Made by a program: the position numbers and the translations under genes. The notes below the pieces were generated by a model that ran no database searches, was not told the origin of the DNA, and worked only from the letters and a program-made list of their open reading frames with translations. From positions 1 to 17,451 of the forward strand of contig NZ_BAABRP010000031.1 in assembly GCF_039545055.1 (NCBI RefSeq): a stretch of DNA of 17,451 nt. The letters run 5' to 3'. Origin of the DNA: Deinococcus carri (lineage in GTDB: Bacteria; Deinococcota; Deinococci; Deinococcales; Deinococcaceae). Each line of letters opens with the position of its first letter. Within the stretch, counting starts at the first letter, position 1. Of the stretch, positions 6,532 through 12,917 are shown piece after piece.

Positions 6532-7420
6532 ACACGGCCACAGCCACGGGGCGAATGCCAACGCCCGGCAACTGTCTATCGCCCTGGCCCTGACCGGGAC
6601 GTTCCTGGTGGTGGAGGTCGTCTACGGCTTCATCTCCGGAAGTCTCGCGCTGCTTTCCGATGCGGGGCACATGCTGACCGACGCGATGGCGCTGGTGCTG
6701 TCCCTCTTCGCGATCCGCATCGGGCAGCGGGAGGCGGACCAGCGGCGCACCTTCGGCTACCGCCGCACGGAGATCCTGGCGGCAGCGGTGAATGCCGCCG
6801 CCCTCTTCGCCATCGGCCTGTACATCCTGTTCGAGGCGTACCGGCGGCTGCGGGAACCGGTGGAGGTGCAGAGCACCACCATGCTGATCGTGGCGGTGCT
6901 GGGTTTGATCGTGAACCTGATCAGTGCCCGCCTTCTCGTCTCGGGCAGCGAGCACAGCCTGAACGTGAAGTCCGCGTACCTGGAGGTCATGGGCGACCTG
7001 CTGGGGTCCGTGGCCGTGATCGTCGGTGCCCTGATCATCCGCTTCACAGGCCTCACCTGGGTGGACCCGGTGCTGGGTGCCCTCATCGGCCTGTGGGTGC
7101 TGCCCCGCACCTGGGTCCTCCTGCGGGCCAGCGTGAACGTGCTGCTGGAAGGGGTCCCGGAAGGCATGGACCTGGACGGCCTGCGGGCGGAACTCGCGGC
7201 GCTGCCCAGTGTGCTGGAGGTCCATGACCTGCACGTCTGGAGCGTGACCAGCGGGGTGCATAGCCTGACCGCCCACCTGGTGGTGGCGGCGGGCCAGCCG
7301 CACCCGGACCTGCTGCCCCAGGTCCATGCCCTCGCTGAACGCCACGGGATCGAGCACAGCACGGTGCAGTTCGAACCCCCGGACGCCCACGCCGGACATG
7401 CGGCCCACTTCCACCCATGA
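6524..7420 (+). CDS. CzcD/ZitB-like cation diffusion facilitator
   Basis: This 298-residue proton-coupled divalent-metal exporter has six membrane helices. The start at 6524 overlaps the DUF305 stop by 8 bases. The N-terminus is His-rich (SEHGHSHG) and the TM2 site is LLSDAGHMLTDA (His49, Asp53). The TM5 segment AYLEVMGDLLGS has Glu154 and Asp158 where CzcD and ZitB normally have His and Asp. The cytoplasmic C-terminal domain (about 205-285) carries VHDLHVWSVTSGVHSLTAH, typical of the group. Zn is the likeliest substrate, with Cd or Co possible. The His-to-Glu change in the membrane site could shift selectivity. An ATGA overlap joins it to the small membrane protein downstream. Confidence 0.92.
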   Translation: MSEHGHSHGANANARQLSIALALTGTFLVVEVVYGFISGSLALLSDAGHMLTDAMALVLSLFAIRIGQREADQRRTFGYRRTEILAAAVNAAALFAIGLYILFEAYRRLREPVEVQSTTMLIVAVLGLIVNLISARLLVSGSEHSLNVKSAYLEVMGDLLGSVAVIVGALIIRFTGLTWVDPVLGALIGLWVLPRTWVLLRASVNVLLEGVPEGMDLDGLRAELAALPSVLEVHDLHVWSVTSGVHSLTAHLVVAAGQPHPDLLPQVHALAERHGIEHSTVQFEPPDAHAGHAAHFHP

Positions 7421-7665
7421 GGCGGCGGCAGGCCGACCTGCTGGTCCAGGCCAATGGACTGACGGACGTCGTGGTGGCCCTCCAGGCCCTGCGTCACCAG
7501 CATGTGCTGCTGGGCCTGATGTACGGCGGTCTCGGCGTGGTCTGGCTGGTGGGGTATGTCCGGCACTGGCGCTGGCGAATGCGAGAGGTGGATCTCCTGC
7601 TGTTGGCCGTGGGCCTGGGGCTGGCCTGGCTCTTCCTGGCCGCAGAACTTGCCTCGTTCATTTAG
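7417..7665 (+). CDS. Small membrane protein of unknown function
   Basis: This 82-residue protein starts in an ATGA overlap with the CDF stop, which supports its being real. It has two hydrophobic segments, about residues 31-48 (LLGLMYGGLGVVWLVGYV) and 59-80, separated by the basic loop RHWRWRMREVD. I do not recognise the family. Its last position in the coupled operon suggests an accessory or assembly role for one of the transporters, but nothing in the sequence shows this. Confidence 0.65.
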   Translation: MRRRQADLLVQANGLTDVVVALQALRHQHVLLGLMYGGLGVVWLVGYVRHWRWRMREVDLLLLAVGLGLAWLFLAAELASFI

Positions 7666-7740
7666 GGCGGTGTTCAGAGGCGGTGTTCAGAAGGGTACGG
7701 AGCGCCGCCCCAGAACCCCGCCACACAGAACCCCGCCACA
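7666..7740. repeat. Two unrelated short tandem duplications in one intergenic gap
   Basis: A 13-bp unit (GGCGGTGTTCAGA) is duplicated exactly at 7666-7691, and a 15-bp unit (CAGAACCCCGCCACA) is duplicated exactly at 7711-7740. A 7-bp inverted pair (CGGAGCG at 7698-7704, CGCTCCG at 7741-7747) brackets the second duplication. The first repeat begins right at the stop codon of the small membrane gene. They look like replication-slippage products; a role in transcription termination or spacing is possible. Confidence 0.75.
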
Positions 7741-7810
7741 CGCTCCGCTGCCTGCAAGGTCCCCGCCCCCTTGAACCCTGTCTTCCTACACGAGAAGGAG
7801 AAGCTTGCCC

Positions 7811-8440
7811 ATGACCACTTCGGCCCCCCGTCCCTTCTGGTCTTCCCTCCTGTGGGCACTGCTCGCGGTCAGCCTGCTGCTGGGCAGTGCCTGGGCCTAC
7901 GCCCGGTTCAAAAGTCCTTACCCCTTCTACGGCACGGTGTTCAACCCGGAGACTGCGGCCCCCACGCTGGCCGGGATCGGGGAGGATGGCCGGCCCTTCG
8001 CGCTGAGTGACCTGCGGGGTCAGACGGTGGCGGTGTTCTTCGGCTTCCTGCACTGCCCGAACATCTGTCCGACGACGCTCGCCTCCCTGGAACGGGTGCG
8101 CCAGGCGTTGCCCGAGGCGGACCGCGCCAACTTCCGCACGGTGCTCGTGACGCTCGACCCGGCCCGTGACGACGTAAAGCGGCTGCGCGAGTACGTGACG
8201 TACTTCAGCGCGTCGGCCCGGGGCGTGTTCATTCCGGAGCCGCAACTGGCAGACACCGCGGCTGCCTGGGGCGTGGGCTACCAGAAAGCGGCCGTGCAGA
8301 GCGGCACGAGTTACCAGATCAACCACACCACGGGCGTGTACCTCATAGACCGTGAGGGCCGGCGACGGGTGGTCTGGGACTACACCCAGCTCACGAACGT
8401 GGACCGGGTGGTGGCGGATGTCCGGCAGGTGATGCGGTGA
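7811..8440 (+). CDS. SCO1/SenC/PrrC-family copper chaperone
   Basis: This protein of about 209 residues is anchored by an N-terminal membrane helix (about 10-30) with an extracytoplasmic thioredoxin fold. The ATG at 7811 follows GAAGGAG at 7794-7800; a TTG at 7805 is a less likely start. SCO features are all present: the metal-binding CPNIC motif (Cys82, Cys86) after FFGFLH, the VTLDPARDD segment, and the conserved distal His172 in NHTTGVYLID. SCO proteins deliver copper to the CuA site of cytochrome oxidase or act as thiol-redox proteins. No oxidase gene is in the window, so its place among metal-efflux genes suggests copper or thiol homeostasis. The CadC-like repressor gene follows directly. 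Confidence 0.88.
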   Translation: MTTSAPRPFWSSLLWALLAVSLLLGSAWAYARFKSPYPFYGTVFNPETAAPTLAGIGEDGRPFALSDLRGQTVAVFFGFLHCPNICPTTLASLERVRQALPEADRANFRTVLVTLDPARDDVKRLREYVTYFSASARGVFIPEPQLADTAAAWGVGYQKAAVQSGTSYQINHTTGVYLIDREGRRRVVWDYTQLTNVDRVVADVRQVMR

Positions 8441-8463
8441 CGTTTGCAGCGCCTTTTTTACTC

Positions 8464-8492
8464 TATAGTCAGCAGATGAGAACCGCTTCTCA
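8464..8492 (+). promoter_or_regulatory. Leaderless-type promoter and inverted repeat at the cadC-like start
   Basis: A -10 hexamer TATAGT (8464-8469) lies exactly six bases before the ATG at 8476, the same spacing as the ATPase promoter. A -35-like TTGCAG (8444-8449) sits at a short 14-bp spacing. A perfect 6-4-6 inverted repeat, TGAGAA-CCGC-TTCTCA (8477-8492), overlaps the start codon. It could be an autoregulatory operator or an mRNA hairpin; which is not known. Confidence 0.45.
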
Positions 8493-8838
8493 AGAAGACA
8501 CGTGTGACGTACCCTGTGTTCATCCAGAGGCCGTCGCCCGCGTCCGCACGGCCCTGCCCGACGCGGCCTGTGTGGAGTCTGCCAGCAGCCTGCTGAAGGT
8601 GGTCGCGGACCCCACCCGGCTGCGGATGCTCAGCGCGCTGAGTGTCGAGGAGCTGTGCGTGTGCGACCTGGCGGCCGTGGCGGGCATCAGCGAGAGCGCG
8701 GCCAGTCACCAGTTGCGCCTGCTGCGCGCCCACCGTCTGGTCTCCTTCCGCAAGGAGGGGCGCGTCGCCTACTACCGGCTGCTCGACCAGCACATCACCG
8801 CCCTGATCAGCAGCGCCATCGAGCACGCCGGGGAATGA
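8476..8838 (+). CDS. cadC: CadC-type ArsR-family metal-sensing repressor
   Basis: This 120-residue winged-helix repressor would leave DNA when it binds Cd, Pb or Zn. The ATG at 8476 is chosen because of the leaderless-type promoter; a GTG at 8437 overlapping the upstream stop would add 13 residues. Against S. aureus CadC as I recall it, the thiolate site C7/C11/C58/C60 corresponds to Cys10, Cys14, Cys61 and Cys63 here (DTCDVPC and ELCVCDL). The alpha5 site D101/H103/H114/E117 corresponds to Asp104, His106, His117 and Glu120. The offset is a constant +3. The recognition helix is SESAASHQLRLLRAH. It probably controls the ATPase operon about 7 kb upstream, and perhaps itself. Confidence 0.92.
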   Translation: MRTASQEDTCDVPCVHPEAVARVRTALPDAACVESASSLLKVVADPTRLRMLSALSVEELCVCDLAAVAGISESAASHQLRLLRAHRLVSFRKEGRVAYYRLLDQHITALISSAIEHAGE

Positions 8839-9112
8839 AGACGGGGCATCGAGTGGCCTGGCCTGCGTCCCCAAATCTGCGGTTCCCGGCAGGAGGTGCG
8901 GCAGGGGAGAGCCGCTTCGAGCAGTCCCGCCTTCCTGGCTGGCAACCCGAAGCCCTGCTGGGTCCGCTCAGAGCAGCCGGGTTCACCATGCGAACCATCT
9001 CATCACCCCCGGCAACTCCGCCTCCTTCCTGAACCGCGGTGGGGCCATGCTGCCTTGCCTCGCCCTGCTGGAGGGCGGCAGCACCCTCATCACCCTCAGT
9101 GGCCGCCCGTAA
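8835..9112 (+). pseudogene. Frameshifted remnant coupled to the cadC-like stop
   Basis: An ATG at 8835 overlaps the repressor stop (ATGA) and opens a frame running MKTGHRVAWPASP through RFEQSRLPGWQPEALLGPLR to FTM at 8990. After a shift near 8991, a second frame (8993-9112) continues with NHLITPGNSASFLNRGGAML and LALLEGGSTLITLSGRP before TAA. Nearly every third codon position in the second part is G or C, as in the real genes here, whereas the first frame decays into low-complexity Pro/Ser after 8990. I do not recognise the family; the LLGPLRAAGFT stretch is reminiscent of methyltransferase C-termini, but weakly. It accounts for most of the gap before the second CDF gene. Confidence 0.45.
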
Positions 9113-9146
9113 CGCACCAATTTCCCTTCTTCCTGAAAGGAGCCGC

Positions 9147-10034
9147 ATGGACCGCACCATTCGCCTGGCACAGTACAGCCTGCTGCTCGGCCTGCTGATT
9201 CTCGGACTCAAGGGCGGCGCGTATGTCCTGACCGGGAGTGTGGCGCTGTATTCGGACGCGCTGGAGAGCATCATCAATGTCGTGGCCGCCGGCGCAGCCC
9301 TCTTTGCGCTGTCCATCGCCCGCAGGCCGGCCGACGCCGATCATCCCTACGGTCACGCCAAGGCGGAATACTTCTCGGCGGTTCTGGAAGGCGTTCTGAT
9401 CGTGCTGGCCGCCTTCAGCATCCTCTACAGCGCCTACCAGGATCTCCAGGCCCCGAAACCGCTGGAAGCGCTCGGGCTTGGCCTGCTCGTCTCGCTGGGG
9501 GCCACCCTGCTCAACGCGGGGTACGGCCTCTACCTCATCCGCACCGGGCGGCAACTGCGGTCCCCGGCACTGGTGGCCGACGGCCAGCACCTGATGACCG
9601 ACGTCGTGACCAGTGGCGGCGTGCTGGTGGGCCTGGGCCTGGTCGCCGTGACCGGCTGGACCATCCTGGACCCGGTGATGGCGATGCTGGTGGCCCTGAA
9701 TATCCTGTGGGTGGGGTGGCGTCTGGTCGGAACCTCGCTGCGCAGCCTGCTCGACGAGGCCGCGCCACCTGAGACCCAGGCGCTGATCCGCCGCCTGGTG
9801 GCCGAACACGCCGAGGGTGCCCTGGAGGCCCACGACCTGCGCACCCGTCACGCGGGGCGACTGACCTTTATCGACTTTCACCTGGTGGTGCCGGAACACC
9901 TCACGGTGGGGCAGGCCCACGCCATCTGTGACCGGCTGGAACAGGTGATCGAACAGGAAGTGCCGGAGAGTGAGGTCACCATCCACGTCGAGCCGGAGAG
10001 CGCGGCCAAACACCGGGGCGTCCTCGTCCTGTGA
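9147..10034 (+). CDS. FieF/YiiP-like cation diffusion facilitator with variant site A
   Basis: This 295-residue CDF exporter starts at the ATG at 9147 after the ribosome binding site GAAAGGAG (9135-9142). The frame is open from 9039, but that stretch shadows the upstream remnant. Family features are ALYSDALESIIN in TM2, DHPYGHAKAEYFSAVLEG in the first cytoplasmic loop, VADGQHLMTDVVTS in TM5, and a C-terminal domain (about 200-285) with AHDLRTRHAGRLTFIDFHLVV. The transport site reads Glu40, Asn44, His148 and Asp152, whereas YiiP uses Asp, Asp, His and Asp. The E/N pair may mark a subgroup with different metal preference (Mn, Fe, Zn or Co cannot be separated). It is not tightly coupled to the genes before it and probably has its own promoter. 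Confidence 0.9.
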   Translation: MDRTIRLAQYSLLLGLLILGLKGGAYVLTGSVALYSDALESIINVVAAGAALFALSIARRPADADHPYGHAKAEYFSAVLEGVLIVLAAFSILYSAYQDLQAPKPLEALGLGLLVSLGATLLNAGYGLYLIRTGRQLRSPALVADGQHLMTDVVTSGGVLVGLGLVAVTGWTILDPVMAMLVALNILWVGWRLVGTSLRSLLDEAAPPETQALIRRLVAEHAEGALEAHDLRTRHAGRLTFIDFHLVVPEHLTVGQAHAICDRLEQVIEQEVPESEVTIHVEPESAAKHRGVLVL

Positions 10035-10128
10035 CCTGGCGGGTCCGCACCTGGTGACCCCCGGCGCGCTCCTTTTGGGCACTGCCCATGAGTGGATGCC
10101 CGCCTGACCCTACCCGTCGCCAGGTCAC
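10031..10128. repeat. Inverted repeat spanning two convergent stop codons
   Basis: GTGACCTGGCG occurs at 10031-10041, covering the CDF stop codon, and in inverse complement at 10118-10128, covering the stop codon of the minus-strand LysM gene. GGGT follows each copy, with a two-base bulge in one. Between them lies TGGGCA-C-TGCCCA near 10069-10087. The arrangement could form a long bidirectional terminator hairpin. Confidence 0.5.
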
Positions 10129-10892
10129 TGGAGGCCGAAGGGATTGACAGCCTGGCCCTGCTGGTACAGGCGGTAGTCGACGTGTGCGCCCGTGCTGTTG
10201 CCGGTGCTCCCTACCCGAGCGATCATCTGACCAGCCGCCACCCGTGCACCCACAGCCACGAGGTTGACACTGTTGTGGCTGTAGCGGGTGGTGCGGCCGC
10301 TCCCGTGGTCGAGCACGACCGTCCAGCCCCACCCGGTCTGACCATCGAAGCGGGATTCGATGACGTTGCCGGGCAGGGTCGCGCGGATGGGGGTTCCAGC
10401 CGGGGCGGCGAGGTCCAGGCCTGAGTGAGCGGCCCGGAAGGGCGTGGTGAGGCGGCCCTGGACCGGCAGCGCACCATTGACACGGACGGAAGCGGGGCGA
10501 ACCACGGCTGTGGCAGACGTGCGGGTGCGGACACTGACAGCCAGCGGCAAGGTGAGACGCTGGCCCACCTGCAGCGGCAGGCGGGGATTGACCTTCGGGT
10601 TGGCCTGGAGCAGCGCGCTCAGGGTGACGCCCTGCCTCTGCGCGAGCTGCGACAGGGTGTCACCCCGGCGCACCGTCCATGTCGGTGCCATCGGCGTGGG
10701 CAGGCGGAGAAGCGTGCCAGCAAGCAACCGCTGGGGATTCAGCCCGGGATTGGCGCGGCTGAGGGCCTGCGGCGTGGTGCCGTACCGGACAGCAACACGG
10801 GTGAGGGTGTCCCCCGGTTGCACCTTGACGGTGCTGGCGGCAGCGAGGCTCAGCCCCATCAAGGCCAGCACGGTGAAGAAATAACTCCGCAT
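10125..10892 (-). CDS. Secreted LysM/M23-type envelope protein, degenerate metal site
   Basis: This 255-residue protein is read leftward. A signal peptide spans 1-19 (FFTVLALMGLSLAAA). Two LysM peptidoglycan-binding repeats cover about 21-65 and 71-116 (each with the xPGDTL or RRGDTL start), followed by an M23 lysostaphin-like domain at about 140-255. The first zinc motif is intact (His156, Asp160 in HSGLDLA). The usual HxH motif reads HVD (His237, Asp239), so the last zinc ligand histidine is replaced by Asp. This may weaken or abolish endopeptidase activity; many M23 proteins with lost ligands act as activators or scaffolds. It is convergent with the CDF gene and unrelated to the metal island by motif. 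It probably remodels or binds the cell wall. Confidence 0.9.
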   Translation of the reverse strand: MRSYFFTVLALMGLSLAAASTVKVQPGDTLTRVAVRYGTTPQALSRANPGLNPQRLLAGTLLRLPTPMAPTWTVRRGDTLSQLAQRQGVTLSALLQANPKVNPRLPLQVGQRLTLPLAVSVRTRTSATAVVRPASVRVNGALPVQGRLTTPFRAAHSGLDLAAPAGTPIRATLPGNVIESRFDGQTGWGWTVVLDHGSGRTTRYSHNSVNLVAVGARVAAGQMIARVGSTGNSTGAHVDYRLYQQGQAVNPFGLQ

Positions 10893-11229
10893 AAACGTGC
10901 GGTACCCTACCAGGAGTGCCTAAAAGTTTGATGAATGAGCAACTATGCAGCTAAAGCAGGCGCTGAAGTGACGCGGCAGTCGTGCCCAGCACATGCTGAA
11001 TGAAACGGACCCTGTCCGGGCGTGGTCTGGGGCAGCAAGTGGATCTGCTCTGCAATGGCCTTGTTGGGCCGGGCAGTGCCTTGTGTCCACGTGCTCTCAT
11101 GGGGAGGTGCGGTGGCCTTTCGTCGTTCACCGCCGCCTGGACGTTGCCCAGCCGCAAGTTTGCCTTGCCCAAGCCTCAGCAGGGGTAGGGGTCGTTGGGA
11201 CGAGACCGAGTTCCTGCCCCCTGTGAAAC

Positions 11230-11257
11230 GTTTTCCCCGTGCAGACGGGGATGTCTG
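11230..11257 (+). repeat. Solitary type I-E CRISPR-repeat-like sequence
   Basis: A 28-base stretch starts GTTTTCCCCGTGCAG and continues ACGGGGATG. Its stem CCCCGT/ACGGGG encloses the loop GCAG, matching the layout of type I-E repeats (GTNNTCCCCGYGC..RCGGGGAT). The usual 3' end (AACCG-like) is absent, and no second copy at a 61-base period is visible. It may be an orphan repeat or chance. Confidence 0.3.
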
Positions 11258-11412
11258 CATCTATCCGGCGCAGTGCCGTTTTCATTCGTGCAGCTCAAAG
11301 TTTGAGGGGTTCCACCAGAGTTGGAACGGGAATTGGCGCTCAGCCCGGACGGCCGCCCCCGAGGTTTGGGCAACCATCCGCGCGTTTCCCAGCGGATAAA
11401 CAAATTATCCAC

Positions 11413-11441
11413 TTGCTTTGCAAAGCAAATAGTTGTAGGAT
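11413..11441 (+). promoter_or_regulatory. Promoter with 16-bp perfect palindrome before the marR-like gene
   Basis: TTGCTTTGCAAAGCAA (11413-11428) is a perfect palindrome, the size and shape of MarR-family operators. Its first six bases, TTGCTT, act as a plausible -35 at exactly 17 bp from the -10 TAGGAT (11436-11441). A repressor bound here would block the promoter, so autoregulation by the MarR protein from 11489 is the natural reading. B. subtilis MhqR uses a different palindrome. Confidence 0.6.
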
Positions 11442-11488
11442 GACTACAGATGAAGCGGTGACTGTGGCCCGCCGCCGAAGGAGGACCG

Positions 11489-11944
11489 ATGCCCCAACTG
11501 TCTGACACCGAGATGCGCGCCTGGCAGGGTTTCCTGCATACCCACGACACCCTCTGGAAGACCCTGGACACTGAACTGGCGCGCGAGTTCGACCTGAGTC
11601 TGCCTGCTTACGAGCTGTTGCTCACCCTGGAAGAGGCGGGGGAGGCGGGTCTGCGCATGACTGACCTCGCCCGCAGCCTGCGCTTCTCGGGAGGCGGGCT
11701 GACCCGGCTGGTGGACCGGCTCCAGCAGGGCGGCCTGCTCGAACGCCGCCGCTGCGCGACCGATGGCCGTGGCTTCGAGGCTGTGCTGACCCCGGAGGGT
11801 CGCCGCCTGCTGAAGCGCGTCCACGTCAAGCACCTCCAGGCCGTACGCGCCCTGTTCCTCGACCGACTCACCCCCGAGGAGCAGAACACCCTCGCCGCAA
11901 TCTGGGACAGACTCCAGTCACCCCCACAGGAGAAGCCCCTATGA
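11489..11944 (+). CDS. MarR-family regulator, candidate electrophile sensor
   Basis: This 151-residue protein starts at the ATG at 11489 behind an ideal AAGGAGG. The winged helix-turn-helix covers about 35-100: LPAYELLLTLEEAG, the recognition helix region LRMTDLARSLRFSGGGLTRLVDRL, and the wing RRCATDGRGFEAVLT. Cys89, at the base of the wing, is the only cysteine in the protein, so electrophile or oxidant sensing through it is possible. The downstream genes resemble those controlled by B. subtilis MhqR, which represses quinone-detoxifying dioxygenases and reductases. The stop overlaps the first dioxygenase start (ATGA), so it is the first gene of the operon. The direct ligand is unknown. Confidence 0.88.
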   Translation: MPQLSDTEMRAWQGFLHTHDTLWKTLDTELAREFDLSLPAYELLLTLEEAGEAGLRMTDLARSLRFSGGGLTRLVDRLQQGGLLERRRCATDGRGFEAVLTPEGRRLLKRVHVKHLQAVRALFLDRLTPEEQNTLAAIWDRLQSPPQEKPL

Positions 11945-12915
11945 CCATGCCCTCTCTGCATTTCACTGGCCTTCACCACGTCAGCGCCCTCACCGGGCGG
12001 GCCGAGCGGAACCACGACTTTTACACCCGTGTGCTGGGCCTGCGGCTGGTGAAGAAAACTGTCAACCAGGACGACCCGCGCATGTACCACCTGTTCTATG
12101 CCGACGGGGCGGGCAGCGCGGGCAGCGACATGACCTTCTTCGACTTCCCCCGTGCGGCACGTGAACACCGGGGCAATGACAGCATCACCCGCACCACCTT
12201 CCGTGTGACGGGCCGGGAAGCGTTGGCGTTCTGGGCCGAGCGTCTCACCCGCGAGGGTGTCCCGCATGGTGGCATCGTTACCCGCGACGGCCGTCTCCAC
12301 CTGGACTTCGAAGACCCCGACGGCACCCTTCTGTCGCTGATTGACGACGGGGGCGAGGGACCGCGCGGCGTGGTCAACCCGCTCACCGATATTCCCGCCG
12401 CCTTCCAGCTTCAGGGCCTGGGCTACAGCGGCTTCACGGTGACGGACCTCGCGCCCACCCGCGCCTTCTTCGAGCGCGGCCTGAACCTGCGGGAGGTCCG
12501 GACCTATCCCACCGGGGCCTTCACCACCCACGTCTTCCAGATGGGGGAGGGCGGCCCGCACGCCGAGTTGCACGTCACCGAGCGGGACGACCTGCCCCGG
12601 CACCGCCCCGGCGCGGGTGGAGTCCACCACGTCGCGCTGCGTGTACGGGACGAGGCGGAACTGCGCGGCTGGCTCGCGCACCTGGAGGCAGCGGGCTACC
12701 CGAACAGCGGGCAGGTGAACCGCCACTACTTCCAGTCGGTGTACATCCGCGACCCGAACGGCCTGGTGGTTGAACTCGCCACCGACGGCCCCGGCTTCTC
12801 AGTAGACGAACCCCTGGAGACGCTGGGCGAGCACCTGGCCCTGCCGCCCTTCCTCGAACCGCGCCGCGCCGACATCGAAGCCCACCTCCGCCCCCTCTCC
12901 CTGCAAGGAGCCTGA
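11941..12915 (+). CDS. VOC-superfamily ring-cleaving dioxygenase (PcpA/MhqA-like), copy 1
   Basis: This 324-residue protein has four beta-alpha-beta modules arranged as two VOC domains. It begins [12 protein letters not shown] and contains [20 protein letters not shown], a stretch typical of MhqA, MhqO, LinE and PcpA relatives. The predicted iron ligands are His13, His230 (GGVHHVAL) and Glu278 ([10 protein letters not shown]), closely matching the His11/His227/Glu276 set I recall for PcpA hydroquinone dioxygenase. Such enzymes use Fe(II) and O2 to open the ring of hydroquinones that have no catechol arrangement. The start overlaps the marR stop, and the next paralogue begins 2 bases after its stop. 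The exact substrate is not deducible, and glyoxalase-type annotation is an alternative. Confidence 0.85.
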   Translation: MTMPSLHFTGLHHVSALTGRAERNHDFYTRVLGLRLVKKTVNQDDPRMYHLFYADGAGSAGSDMTFFDFPRAAREHRGNDSITRTTFRVTGREALAFWAERLTREGVPHGGIVTRDGRLHLDFEDPDGTLLSLIDDGGEGPRGVVNPLTDIPAAFQLQGLGYSGFTVTDLAPTRAFFERGLNLREVRTYPTGAFTTHVFQMGEGGPHAELHVTERDDLPRHRPGAGGVHHVALRVRDEAELRGWLAHLEAAGYPNSGQVNRHYFQSVYIRDPNGLVVELATDGPGFSVDEPLETLGEHLALPPFLEPRRADIEAHLRPLSLQGA

Positions 12916-12917
12916 CC

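Larger units (their letters stand above)
10893..11488. other. Roughly 600-bp intergenic region between divergent genes
   Basis: No gene is convincing here. On the minus strand, 11172 to 10951 stays open and ends in RVRFIQHVLGTTAASLQRLL, which looks like a transposase or protein tail, but neighbouring frames compete and no family could be assigned; a decayed mobile element is possible. The region also holds one isolated CRISPR-repeat-like hairpin (11230-11257). Its right part is more AT-rich and carries the promoter and palindrome of the marR-like gene. Confidence 0.5.

Noticed and set aside
9039..9146. Upstream extension of the second CDF gene from 9039
   Set aside because: The extra 36 residues shadow the gene remnant at 8993-9112, and a clear ribosome binding site precedes the ATG at 9147.
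10951..11172. A minus-strand open frame ending RVRFIQHVLGTTAASLQRLL, considered as a transposase tail
   Set aside because: Only an impression of similarity; no catalytic motif or terminal repeats could be seen, so it is noted but not called a gene.
11229..11293. A two-repeat CRISPR array (11229-11244 and 11277-11293)
   Set aside because: The second copy lacks the stem, and the 48-base spacing does not fit the about 61-base type I-E period; only the first copy is repeat-like.
11239..11505. An 88-residue plus-strand open frame before the marR-like gene
   Set aside because: It crosses the marR promoter and palindrome, has no ribosome binding site, and its residues look random (Arg/Pro-rich).
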